Assembly: GCF_014218805.1 (NCBI RefSeq)
Contig: NZ_JACJUV010000001.1
Location: forward strand, 868,001 to 932,000
Length of the DNA stretch: 64,000 nt
Direction: 5' to 3'
From: Teredinibacter franksiae
Lineage (GTDB): Bacteria > Pseudomonadota > Gammaproteobacteria > Pseudomonadales > Cellvibrionaceae
In this document: positions 8,986-18,158 of the stretch, piece by piece
Layout of the letters: every line of letters begins with the position of its first letter
Position numbering within the stretch: the stretch's first letter is position 1
The notes under the pieces: model-generated
Database searches by the model: none
What the model was told of the DNA's origin: nothing
Seen by the model: only the letters and a program-made list of their open reading frames with translations
Made by a program: the position numbers and the translations under genes

Positions 8986-11823
8986 TTAATCAGACGCAAA
9001 TTCCGTATCCGCGAAACTTGAACCCTTTAATTGAACAACCGCATTTCTACCACCGGCGTTTAGCACCAAGCTTTTATACAAAGCAACAATAGCCTCCTTG
9101 GTAACATTTGGGAATTCGGCTTTCAGTTTTTCTTTACTATCGAAATCCAACCTGCCGCCATAAAAATCGCTCAATAATGGCCCCATCTCTTCATGGTAGT
9201 CGGAGGGCAACTTATTCAACAGTGCAAGTTGCGACGTTTTAATCTGCTCGATAACCTCTGGCGCGGTTGCTTCCAGCTCAGAAAGAAACTCTTTCTGAAA
9301 GCGTTCGATACGGGTTTTTATTGCGGGTAAATCTTTGTTGTTACTCTGCACGTAAAATAACAGTCCGGCGAAGTCGCCATCGGTACTAGCAGCGGTACCC
9401 ACCACGTACCCCAATTGTTCGTTGGTACGTAATTGAGTGAAGAAGCTGTTACCCAGCAATGCATCCAAGGTTACGAGCTGAGCTTTACTGAGTATGCTTT
9501 TTTCTGCAACGCTGAACTGCTGTAATAGGGCGTTATCCGTGTGTCCCGTTAGCGCCTCCTTATAGACGATATTTTTTCCTGCAACGGGGTCCATCGGTTT
9601 GCGCACATAAAGCTCAGAACTTTTACGCTTTACTGGCAAACGACCCTCAACATCAGCCGCTATTTTTAGAACCGTACTTTCATCATAATTACCGTAGGCA
9701 AAAACCCGCAGACGGTTATGGGTAAATAGTCGACCCTTATAATCGAGCAGCTCCTGCTTAGTCAGCCCGTCAACCACTGTTTTTTCTTCTTCTCGGCTCC
9801 AGCTATTTTCCATTAGCTGTCGGCCTAGCAAATCTCCCAACTGACGAATGGGTGGCGACTTTTCCCGGTTAATTAAGTTCTGCCGTAGGCTATCCTTCGC
9901 TTTGGCGAACTCCGCATCGGAAATACTCCAGTCTGCCAACTCCGTAAAAATTCGCTCGACCAGCAATGGGTGCTTGGCATTAAACTCACTCAAGCTCACA
10001 ACAAAATCTGTTTTGTTGAATAAAAACTGTATACCTATACCCGCTTGTCCAGCACGATCCACCAACGAGAGCTGCTGTGAGTTCATAGCTGAAGCAAACA
10101 ATTTCGCCAACATTTGATTTTTCGCATTGGCACTAGACATGGGCGTATTTAGCAAGATGTCGATTTTGCCCTTTTGCCCCTGAAACTGTTTACTGTGCGT
10201 AAGCCACACCTCTACACCATCAGTATCTTTGAGTAGCTTGGGTTTCTCCAGCGTTGATGGCAGAACCTTGACAGCCGATTTAGAAAACAAATCATTTTCT
10301 GCCGGGAGTTGATACTGCATGCTTGCAGCGAGCGCTTTCCAGCGTTTAATATCCGCCGATTCAACAGCTTGCACATCATAGGCACCCTCATGAAAAGGCA
10401 CGGGAGTGGTTGCACTTTCAGTTTGGCTAATGTACCAAATACGTGCTCGCTCCGGCTCAAGCTGCTTAAGTACATTACGAACAGCTTTGCGGTCAAATTT
10501 TTCATACACATACGGGTGGGCTATAGCCCACTGTGGTTCAAACGTCAGCAACGTCGCACTTAAACCAATTGCGGTCTGCAAAGGTTGCTGCATTTCCATA
10601 TTGGCAAACTTTTTCTGGTTAATCGCTTGCTGCTCTAGGAAATATTTTTCGTCGACACCATGCTTGCGAATTAAGTCTACATAAGCAAATAGAGACGCGA
10701 TAATTTCATCACGCTTTGTCATGCCTTCGTCGGTAAGTTCCGCGTAAATCTCGAAATTTCCATCGTAGTCATTTGCGGAAGGATTCACCCTAGCATAAAC
10801 CGCTTTTGCCAAATTCTTCTCACGCAACTGCTGGGCGACTGTACCCGGTTCTTCCGACGCTAAAAGGCTAACGATATAATTATTCGGTTTGGATTTCCAC
10901 TGATCGAGGTTGTTCGGGATTGGGAAACTCAATACCAGCATTTTTAAATCCATCACCGATTTATAATGAATTTTTTTGCCCATTTCAGTCGCAGTAACAC
11001 CAGGAACCTTTACCGAAGGCTTTTCAATGTACTTATTTTCAACGCCCCCAAAATGTTTTCTCGCCAAAGCTTCCTGCTGATCCAGTGGCAACTTACTGAC
11101 CATAACCAACTTCATAATATTGGAGGAGTAATAGCGGTTAAAAAAGGAAACCAGCTCTTCGTTTAATATTGACCCCTCTTTATCCGCTAAGGTTTCCAGA
11201 TTTCCGACGGCCAGCTGACTGGCGGGGTGCTGAGGGTTGCCGGTAATACCGCTGAGGTAGTGAATAATGCGGCCATCTTGACTGCGCCCCATAGACCATT
11301 CACTGTTCACAGCATTACGCTCTTTGTCACTGTATTCTAGGTCGAACAACGGCGCTTTAAAATAATCACTGAACATATCAAGGGCTTCGTCCAGTTTTTC
11401 GGCAGGCAGAGAGAAAAAGTAATTAGTATGATCCGCTGCGGTATAAGCATTCCAGCTTCCCGAATTATGATCGATAAACTTCTGCAGAGTATTGGGCTCA
11501 GGGTATTTCTCTGTACCTAAAAACAACATGTGCTCTAAATAGTGCGCCAGCCCCTGCTGATTCGCCGGGTTTTGGAAACTGCCAACACCTAGCGCCAAAG
11601 AAACTGCAGAGATATCACTACTGGTATCCTGCACCAGTAACACTTCCATCTCGTTGGCTAGCGTTAACGTAGCGAATTGACGCGTATCTTTTGGACTTTT
11701 CAGTATAGCGGCGGGCGCACTCTCGGCCTTTACGCCTGCCATCTGCTCGGGTGCAGTTTCACATCCTTGCAGACCAAAAATTAACGCCACAAACGACGTA
11801 ACTAGCAGCAGTTTTCTCAGCAT
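8986..11823 (-). CDS. M16 (pitrilysin/insulinase-type) metallopeptidase lipoprotein
   Basis: I take the ATG at 11821-11823, which has AAGGA 8 bases upstream; the in-frame ATG at 11850 has none. The product is 945 residues. It has a lipoprotein signal (LIFGLQGC, lipid cysteine at about 19). The inverted zinc motif HYLEH is in GLAHYLEHMLFLGT, with a downstream glutamate in ERNAVNSEWSMGR. Size and layout match protease III/pitrilysin (E. coli PtrA, about 960 residues), a periplasmic zinc peptidase. The lipobox suggests this copy is membrane-anchored; the +2 residue is Glu, not Asp, so outer-membrane sorting is expected. Confidence 0.92.
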   Translation of the reverse strand: MLRKLLLVTSFVALIFGLQGCETAPEQMAGVKAESAPAAILKSPKDTRQFATLTLANEMEVLLVQDTSSDISAVSLALGVGSFQNPANQQGLAHYLEHMLFLGTEKYPEPNTLQKFIDHNSGSWNAYTAADHTNYFFSLPAEKLDEALDMFSDYFKAPLFDLEYSDKERNAVNSEWSMGRSQDGRIIHYLSGITGNPQHPASQLAVGNLETLADKEGSILNEELVSFFNRYYSSNIMKLVMVSKLPLDQQEALARKHFGGVENKYIEKPSVKVPGVTATEMGKKIHYKSVMDLKMLVLSFPIPNNLDQWKSKPNNYIVSLLASEEPGTVAQQLREKNLAKAVYARVNPSANDYDGNFEIYAELTDEGMTKRDEIIASLFAYVDLIRKHGVDEKYFLEQQAINQKKFANMEMQQPLQTAIGLSATLLTFEPQWAIAHPYVYEKFDRKAVRNVLKQLEPERARIWYISQTESATTPVPFHEGAYDVQAVESADIKRWKALAASMQYQLPAENDLFSKSAVKVLPSTLEKPKLLKDTDGVEVWLTHSKQFQGQKGKIDILLNTPMSSANAKNQMLAKLFASAMNSQQLSLVDRAGQAGIGIQFLFNKTDFVVSLSEFNAKHPLLVERIFTELADWSISDAEFAKAKDSLRQNLINREKSPPIRQLGDLLGRQLMENSWSREEEKTVVDGLTKQELLDYKGRLFTHNRLRVFAYGNYDESTVLKIAADVEGRLPVKRKSSELYVRKPMDPVAGKNIVYKEALTGHTDNALLQQFSVAEKSILSKAQLVTLDALLGNSFFTQLRTNEQLGYVVGTAASTDGDFAGLLFYVQSNNKDLPAIKTRIERFQKEFLSELEATAPEVIEQIKTSQLALLNKLPSDYHEEMGPLLSDFYGGRLDFDSKEKLKAEFPNVTKEAIVALYKSLVLNAGGRNAVVQLKGSSFADTEFASD

Positions 11824-11906
11824 TTGTTTATCCTTATAGTCATATTTCAAAGCGCGTTATCATAGCAGTAAATACGTCAACTGACCTGCCAGCCGGAGTG
11901 CAGACT

Positions 11907-12260
11907 ATGAACGAACACGAAAAGCTCAATTATGTTGAATTCCCCGCCCAAGATTTGACCGCAACCAAGGCCTTTTTCTCCGAAGTATTTGGCTGGGCGT
12001 TTACCGACTACGGCCCGGAATACACAGCCTTCGATTTTCAAGGGCTTCACGGAGGCTTTTATGCGGCGGAGACAGCTTCCTCTACAGCGAACGGCAGTGC
12101 CCTGTTGGTTTTCTATAGCGCCAATCTGGAGGTCACTCAGGATAAGGTCGAACAGGCTGGCGGGGGTATTGTAAAACCCATATTCAGCTTCCCTGGAGGC
12201 CAGCGCTTTCACTTTTGCGAACCCAGCGGCAACGAGTTGGCCGTATGGTCTGACAAGTAA
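11907..12260 (+). CDS. VOC-family (glyoxalase/bleomycin-resistance fold) protein
   Basis: The ATG at 11907 with GGAG 8 bases upstream gives 117 residues. It has one VOC module: NYVEFPAQDLTATKAFFSEV at the start, FGWAFTDYGPEYTAFDF, and a C-terminal FPGGQRFHFCEPSGNELAVW. The typical metal-ligand pattern is partly present (Glu in VEFP, His and Glu near the C-terminus). Family members are small dioxygenases, isomerases or binding proteins; the substrate cannot be told. It is transcribed alone, divergent from the M16 gene. Confidence 0.85.
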   Translation: MNEHEKLNYVEFPAQDLTATKAFFSEVFGWAFTDYGPEYTAFDFQGLHGGFYAAETASSTANGSALLVFYSANLEVTQDKVEQAGGGIVKPIFSFPGGQRFHFCEPSGNELAVWSDK

Positions 12261-12340
12261 GATCACCGGCTACCGAAAAGCAATGCCCGTAAGGGCCGCC
12301 TCTATTAATTGACTCTACCCTCTGCGTGGCCTGACAAGAC

Positions 12341-12436
12341 ATAGTGTAAGGCGGGCTGCGTAGCGGCAGTCTGGTTACCTTTCCAAGCTGGCCAACGCCG
12401 CAATAAGGTTTGCTAGGCTGCACCCTTAGGGGCTTT
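12341..12436 (+). repeat. Intergenic dispersed repeat, copy A
   Basis: About 95 bases starting TAGTGTAAGGCGG resemble a second intergenic stretch at 41219-41313 in the same orientation, at roughly three quarters identity by eye. Shared blocks include CCTTTCCAAGC, CCAACGC and TAAGGTTTGC. Both copies are preceded by a CTCTACCC block and a TCTGCGTG block, so the full element may be about 130 bases. It lies between the VOC gene and the pckA terminator. I do not recognise the family. Confidence 0.6.
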
Positions 12437-12479
12437 GTGTGCGGCTCATAGACGTGGACATAAATAAACGCCCATAAAA

Positions 12480-12501
12480 AACGCCACCCGAAGGTGGCGT
12501 T
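12480..12501 (-). terminator. Rho-independent terminator of pckA
   Basis: The stem AACGCCACC/GGTGGCGTT (9 bp) with loop CGAA is followed on the minus strand by a T-run (the AAAAAA at 12475-12480 on plus). It lies about 23 bases past the pckA stop. Confidence 0.88.
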
Positions 12502-12523
12502 ATGCTCTTACAAATGTGAGTGG

Positions 12524-14152
12524 CTATGCCACTTCAGCAGACTTCGCCTGTTGAGGGCCTGCGGCCACAAGGGCCTTACCTTCATCATTGTCGGTGAACT
12601 TTTCAAAATTCTTGACAAACAAGCCTGCCAGTTTTGCCGCTTTATCATTCCATCCGGCAACATCTTCATAGGTGTCGCGAGGGTCGAGAATGCTGTCGTC
12701 TACGCCAGGCAGTGAGGTTGGCACTTCCAAATTGAATACCGGAATTGATTTTGTCTCAGCTTTGTCAACACTGCCATCCAGAATCGCATCGATTATACCG
12801 CGAGTATCCTTGATGGATATGCGCTTACCGGTACCATTCCAGCCAGTATTGACGAGGTAAGCCGTTGCACCTGCAGCCTCCATACGAGCAACCAGCTCCT
12901 CCCCATACTTAACAGGGTGTAAAGTCAGGAAGGCTTTACCGAAACAGGCTGAGAACGTCGGTGTAGGCTCAGTAATACCGCGCTCCGTACCGGCCAACTT
13001 CGCCGTGAACCCCGAAAGAAAGTGATATTTGGTTTGCTCTGGGCTCAACTTCGACACAGGAGGCAATACGCCAAACGCATCAGCGGTTAAGAAAATAACT
13101 TTCTTGGCATGCCCTGCGCGTGAAGGTGGTGGCACAATATTTTCGATATGATCGATTGGGTAAGATACACGAGTGTTCTCAGTAACTGAGCCGTCGTCGT
13201 AATCTACTTTACCGTTTGCATCCACAGTCACATTTTCGAGCAAGGCATCACGCCTGATAGCCTTATAGATATCGGGCTCGCTCTCTGGGTCGAGGTTAAT
13301 GGTTTTGGCGTAACAGCCGCCTTCAAAGTTAAATATACCGTTGTTGTCCCAACCATGCTCGTCGTCGCCAATTAACTGGCGCTTTGGATCAGTAGAAAGC
13401 GTTGTTTTACCGGTGCCAGACAGGCCAAAGAAAATTGCAACATCGCCTTGCTCTCCGACATTGGCCGAACAGTGCATAGACGCCATATGCTTAAGTGGCA
13501 GGTAATAATTCATCATGGCGAACATGCCTTTTTTCATTTCGCCACCGTACCAAGTACCACCAATCACCTGCATTTTTTCAGTCATATTAAACACGGTGAA
13601 AACTTCAGAGTTCATGCCGTGTTTTTTCCAATTTGGATTCGATGTTTTGGAGCCGTTCATGACAACGAAGTCTGGCTCACCATAAGCTTCCAGCTCAGCG
13701 TCAGAGGGGCGAATAAACATATTACTGACAAAGTGTGCCTGCCAGGCGACCTCCATAATGAAGCGCACTTTCATGCGGGTATCTTCGTTGGCACCGCAGA
13801 AAGTATCTACGACAAATAGACGCTTAGCGGAAAGTTCTTCAACAACGAGTTTTTTTAGGTCTGCCCAAGCTTCAGGCGTAATAGGCTTATTATCATTGTG
13901 TGCAATGTCAGAATCCCACCATAGGTGCTCTTTACTAACATCATCGTAAACTATGAATTTATCTTTTGGCGAGCGCCCGGTAAAAATGCCCGTCTGTACA
14001 GCGACGGCTCCGGACTCTGTAACGACACCTCGTTCAAAACCTTCGAGGTCGGGATTCGTCTCTTCTTTAAATAGTTGATCGTAAGAAGGGTTGTAGACGA
14101 TTTCCTTAACGTCACAAATACCATATTTAGAAAGGTCAATCTTTACAGCCAT
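12524..14152 (-). CDS. pckA: ATP-dependent phosphoenolpyruvate carboxykinase
   Basis: The ATG at 14150-14152 ([18 protein letters not shown]) has GGGAG 8 bases upstream and gives 542 residues, the family size; an in-frame ATG at 14218 lacks support. Visible motifs are the RSPKDKFIV region, [20 protein letters not shown], and the kinase loop [11 protein letters not shown] followed by [10 protein letters not shown]. The enzyme converts oxaloacetate and ATP to PEP, CO2 and ADP, the first committed step of gluconeogenesis. It appears monocistronic with its own terminator and a palindrome in its upstream region. Confidence 0.97.
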   Translation of the reverse strand: MAVKIDLSKYGICDVKEIVYNPSYDQLFKEETNPDLEGFERGVVTESGAVAVQTGIFTGRSPKDKFIVYDDVSKEHLWWDSDIAHNDNKPITPEAWADLKKLVVEELSAKRLFVVDTFCGANEDTRMKVRFIMEVAWQAHFVSNMFIRPSDAELEAYGEPDFVVMNGSKTSNPNWKKHGMNSEVFTVFNMTEKMQVIGGTWYGGEMKKGMFAMMNYYLPLKHMASMHCSANVGEQGDVAIFFGLSGTGKTTLSTDPKRQLIGDDEHGWDNNGIFNFEGGCYAKTINLDPESEPDIYKAIRRDALLENVTVDANGKVDYDDGSVTENTRVSYPIDHIENIVPPPSRAGHAKKVIFLTADAFGVLPPVSKLSPEQTKYHFLSGFTAKLAGTERGITEPTPTFSACFGKAFLTLHPVKYGEELVARMEAAGATAYLVNTGWNGTGKRISIKDTRGIIDAILDGSVDKAETKSIPVFNLEVPTSLPGVDDSILDPRDTYEDVAGWNDKAAKLAGLFVKNFEKFTDNDEGKALVAAGPQQAKSAEVA

Positions 14153-14275
14153 TATGTTGTCTCCCAAGAATAGAGTGGGTGAATAGAAATCCTTTAGTAC
14201 AGTGCGGATTTTAGACAACAGGCCGCACCGGAATTATTCAGTAGACTTATAGTTCGGCGCCTTTTGACAGTTCCT

Positions 14276-14327
14276 ATTATATGTATACCAGTTTTTTTAG
14301 GGAAATTTTCCAATTGACGCACGTCAA
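14276..14327 (-). promoter_or_regulatory. Candidate pckA promoter region: TATAAT box and upstream palindrome
   Basis: On the minus strand a perfect TATAAT lies at 14276-14281, about 125 bases before the pckA start. No good -35 box is at the standard spacing. The perfect inverted repeat TTGACG-CA-CGTCAA (14314-14327), extended imperfectly by CCAAT/ATTGG, sits about 32 bases upstream of it. That is where an activator would bind at a promoter lacking a -35 box. The protein that binds is unknown. Confidence 0.4.
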
Positions 14328-14434
14328 GGATTGGATGTACTTCGTGCAAATAATTTTTGACCACTAAAACACAAAACACTATAGGCTAGAATTATGGAGC
14401 GCCACGTCAAGGCTGCATAAAAGATAGAACAGAA

Positions 14435-15124
14435 TTATGACAATGACCAATCGATTGGCAACAAATTTCGGGAAGTTAAGAATTCATTCGTTTTTGCGAA
14501 GTGTCCATTTCCCAAAAAACCACGGTGCGCCGATAACGGGGAAGGATGCGCTGACGTTAAAACATAATGGCGCGTATTATCGATAATTTGACCTTTTTTT
14601 TGCGCGTACCCCCCCCACAGTAAAAAAACTAAACGATCTGTTTGCTTGTTAAGTGCTTGAACAACCGCGTCAGTGAAGGTTTCCCACCCTTTTCCTTGAT
14701 GTGAGCCTGGACGAGCTTGCTCGACCGTTAGTGTCGCGTTAAGTAACAAAACACCCTGCGCGGCCCAACCCTGCAAACAACCTTGGTCTGGAATGGGTAT
14801 GCCCAACTCCTGATTAATTTCTTTAAATATGTTTCTCAACGATGGCGGAATTCGCACACCGGGTAAAACCGAGAAGCATAAACCATGCGCCTGTCCCGGT
14901 CCGTGATAGGGGTCTTGCCCCAGTATTACAACTTTTACTTCTGAAAAAGGAGTTGCGTTAAGCGCATTAAATATAAGGCTACTATCGGGATAAATCGCTT
15001 TTTCCGCCTCCTTTTCCGTACGCAGGAAGTTACATAATTGCTGCATATAAGGCTTATTAAATTCCCCACCCACAGCCGTCATCCAGCTGGGGTGAAGATT
15101 GATTTCCGAACCTAAATCCACCAC
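14435..15124 (-). CDS. ung: Uracil-DNA glycosylase
   Basis: The product is 229 residues, the usual family-1 UDG size. The catalytic motif [18 protein letters not shown] carries the water-activating Asp71. The leucine-loop motif [14 protein letters not shown] is near the C-terminus. It removes uracil from DNA to start base excision repair. The start lies five bases after the lysS stop, so the two are probably co-transcribed. Confidence 0.97.
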   Translation of the reverse strand: MVDLGSEINLHPSWMTAVGGEFNKPYMQQLCNFLRTEKEAEKAIYPDSSLIFNALNATPFSEVKVVILGQDPYHGPGQAHGLCFSVLPGVRIPPSLRNIFKEINQELGIPIPDQGCLQGWAAQGVLLLNATLTVEQARPGSHQGKGWETFTDAVVQALNKQTDRLVFLLWGGYAQKKGQIIDNTRHYVLTSAHPSPLSAHRGFLGNGHFAKTNEFLTSRNLLPIDWSLS

Positions 15125-15129
15125 AAAGT

Positions 15130-16638
15130 CTACTCTGGACGCATGTGCGGAAATAACAGCACATCGCGTATAGACGGGGAATCGGTAAGTAGCATAACCA
15201 AGCGGTCGATGCCAATACCCTCACCGGCGGTAGGCGGCAAACCGTATTCAAGCGCTCGAATATAGTCCGCATCGTAATGCATCGCTTCGTTATCTCCGGC
15301 ATCTTTTTCGGCTACCTGAGCTTGAAAGCGCTCGGCCTGATCTTCGGCATCGTTGAGCTCGGAAAAACCGTTAGCGAGCTCACGCCCAGCAACAAAAAAC
15401 TCGAAACGATCCGTTACAAAAGCATTATCGTTATTACGACGGGCCAAAGGCGAGACTTCTGTAGGGTACTCGGTAATAAAGGTTGGCTGCTCCAAACGGT
15501 GCTCTACGGTTTTCTCAAATATTTCGATTTGAATTTTACCTAAGCCCCAAAAATCTTTTAGCGGTATGCAAAGTTTCTCAGCCACCTTTTTAGCCGAGTC
15601 CAAAGTGTTAATGTCGTCGGCAGACAAATCAGTATTGAAGTGCAGAATTGAATCAAACACACTTAAACGCTGGAAAGGCTTGGCGAAATCGTAAGTGACT
15701 GTTACCGCTTCTTCACCCTCCTTCGCCGGCTTGGTATTAACCACTTCGCTAGAACCCAATACCGTCTTGGTAAGCTCACGCAACATGTCTTCAGTTAAAT
15801 TCATGAGGTCGTTGTAATCGGCGTAGGCCTGATAGAACTCGAGCATGGTGAACTCGGGATTATGGCGCGTAGATAACCCTTCATTGCGGAAATTCCGGTT
15901 GATTTCGTACACACGCTCAAAGCCGCCAACGACCAATCGTTTCAAGTACAGCTCTGGCGCAATACGCAGGTACATATCGATATCCAGCGCGTTGTGATGG
16001 GTTTCAAACGGGCGGGCCGTAGCGCCACCCGGAATGGACTGCAGCATAGGCGTTTCCACTTCAAGGAAATCGTTGCCATCAAGATACTTCCGGATAAACT
16101 GCACCACCTTGCTACGAATAACAAAAGTATCTCGCACACTTGGATTGGCAATTAAATCTACATAACGCTGGCGATAGCGCATTTCTTGGTCTGCAAGGCC
16201 GTGAAACTTATCAGGCAATGGTCGTAGCGCTTTGGTGAGCAACTGGTATTGGTCGAGATTGACGTACAAGTCGCCTTTACCAGATTTATGCAGCACGCCG
16301 GTCACGCCGACGATATCACCCAAATCCAGGGCCTTGGCAAATGGCCGCGCTTCTTTGGTAACGTACAGCTGGATCTGGCCACTGCCGTCCTGAATCACCA
16401 TAAAAGCACCGCGGTTACGAATAACACGGCCCGCCACAGAAAACACTTGGGCTTTTTCTTCTAAAGCTACTTTGGTTTCCTCTCCATAGGTATTTTGTAA
16501 ATCCTGCGCTTTAGCATTGGGGCGAAAACCATTGGGGAAAGCAATACCCTGCTCACGAATCCCTGCCAGCTTGGCTCGACGCTCAGCAATGAGTTTATTT
16601 TCGTCTTGTTGAACGTCTGTAGTATTTTGATTACTCAT
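15130..16638 (-). CDS. lysS: Lysyl-tRNA synthetase, class II
   Basis: The 502-residue protein has an N-terminal OB-fold anticodon-binding domain ([24 protein letters not shown] segment at about 67-90) and a class II catalytic core. Motif 2 is seen as [20 protein letters not shown] and motif 3 as [14 protein letters not shown]. It charges tRNA-Lys. It is downstream of prfB, the same prfB-lysS order as in E. coli. Confidence 0.97.
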   Translation of the reverse strand: MSNQNTTDVQQDENKLIAERRAKLAGIREQGIAFPNGFRPNAKAQDLQNTYGEETKVALEEKAQVFSVAGRVIRNRGAFMVIQDGSGQIQLYVTKEARPFAKALDLGDIVGVTGVLHKSGKGDLYVNLDQYQLLTKALRPLPDKFHGLADQEMRYRQRYVDLIANPSVRDTFVIRSKVVQFIRKYLDGNDFLEVETPMLQSIPGGATARPFETHHNALDIDMYLRIAPELYLKRLVVGGFERVYEINRNFRNEGLSTRHNPEFTMLEFYQAYADYNDLMNLTEDMLRELTKTVLGSSEVVNTKPAKEGEEAVTVTYDFAKPFQRLSVFDSILHFNTDLSADDINTLDSAKKVAEKLCIPLKDFWGLGKIQIEIFEKTVEHRLEQPTFITEYPTEVSPLARRNNDNAFVTDRFEFFVAGRELANGFSELNDAEDQAERFQAQVAEKDAGDNEAMHYDADYIRALEYGLPPTAGEGIGIDRLVMLLTDSPSIRDVLLFPHMRPE

Positions 16639-16819
16639 GAATAAACAACCTGCAAAAAATCAGAAAAATGAATCATGGAAAAGGGTGAGCATGTGCTTGG
16701 GCTAACTGTTCTGAAACGCTCACGCTAGGGACACGAGGGGAGCCCCAAGGGTGGGCCTATACGCTTTCAAAACAACCAGTGCAAGTGCATACGGTTTGTA
16801 ACACCAAACGCCCCAATAG

Positions 16820-17915
16820 TTATAGGCCAGCCTTTAAGCTCGCCTCGATAAATTCATCCAGCTTGCCATCGAGCACCGCTTGGCAATTACTGGTTTGTAC
16901 GCTGGTACGCAAATCTTTAATGCGCTGATCGTCCAACACATACGAACGAATCTGACTGCCCCAACCGATATCAGATTTGGTATCCTCCAGCGCCTGCTTT
17001 TCGGCATTACGTTTAAGTAACTCCTGCTCATACATGCGCGCGCGCAGCATTTTCCAGGCTTTATCTCGGTTGGCATGCTGGGAACGCTCGCTCTGGCACT
17101 GAGCCACCACCCCGGAAGGTTCATGGGTTAAACGTACTGCCGAATCGGTTTTGTTAACATGCTGCCCACCCGCACCGGAAGCACGGTAGGTATCGGTACG
17201 AACATCAGAGGGGTTAATATCAATTTCGATATTGTCGTCTATTTCCGGAGATGCAAACACAGAGGCAAACGATGTATGGCGCCGGTTACCCGAATCGAAA
17301 GGCGACTTACGCACCAATCGATGCACACCCGTTTCGGTGCGCAACCAACCAAAGGCGTATTCACCTTCAAAACGAATAGTGGCACTTTTAATACCCGCCA
17401 CGTCGCCTGCGGAGGCTTCTTCCAGCGACGTTTTAAAGCCTTTATCTTCACCCCAGCGCAAATACATGCGCAAGATCATCTCTGCCCAATCCTGCGCTTC
17501 GGTACCACCAGAGCCTGACTGGATATCCAGGTAAGCATTATTCGCATCCATTTCACCCGAAAACATCCGCCGGAATTCAAGCTTGGCCAATTGCTGTTCA
17601 AGCCCATCTACCTCCTGCTCAACATCGCCAATGCTCTCTTCGTCGTTTTCTTCAACGGCCATATCAACCAGATCACGGCAATCAACCACACCCTGATCAA
17701 GGTTTTCTATCGTTTGAACAACGGCTTCCAATAAAGACCGCTCACGACCCAGCGCTTGGGCCCGGCTTGCGTCGTTCCAAACATCAGGCTCAGCAAGTTC
17801 GAGCTCTACTTCGGCTAAACGCTCCTTCTTTTCAGCATATTCAAAGATACCCCCTAAGCACGTCCGTACGTGCCTGTAGATCGGACAGCTTGTTCAACAG
17901 AGGGTTAATTTCCAT
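16820..17915 (-). CDS. prfB: Peptide chain release factor 2, made by programmed +1 frameshift
   Basis: The true start is the ATG at 17913-17915 ([14 protein letters not shown]). Frame 0 reads 24 codons and stops at TGA (17841-17843); a +1 shift at CTT TGA continues as [16 protein letters not shown] into the main body, giving 364 residues. The class I release-factor motifs are visible: the RF2-specific anticodon-like tripeptide SPF in [13 protein letters not shown] and the catalytic GGQ in [13 protein letters not shown]2 releases peptides at UGA and UAA. An annotation without the shift would start too late, at 17731. Confidence 0.97.
17841..17855 (-). promoter_or_regulatory. prfB programmed frameshift signal
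   Basis: On the minus strand the site reads AGGGGG TAT CTT TGA: an internal Shine-Dalgarno-like AGGGGG three bases before the slippery CTT and the in-frame UGA. This is the canonical RF2 autoregulation site. When RF2 is scarce the ribosome pauses at UGA and slips +1. Confidence 0.95.
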
Positions 17916-18158
17916 AAAATTGCCATTAAAAAAAGTCAATAGAAAACCGGCTAAATCCGGGTGAAAAATGCGCGCGCATTGTACAACACGGTACTTCTTT
18001 CACCAAATGAAGTGTTGTCATGCAAGCTCCGCTTGGTACTATAGATCAATGTGCCGCTAAAAAGCCTGTATCAGTAGGCGCTACAATAACCAAGGTAAAA
18101 TTAAGCCTCGTCTACACTTATCAAATATCAAAATAATAACTCACAGAGGTTAAGAAAC

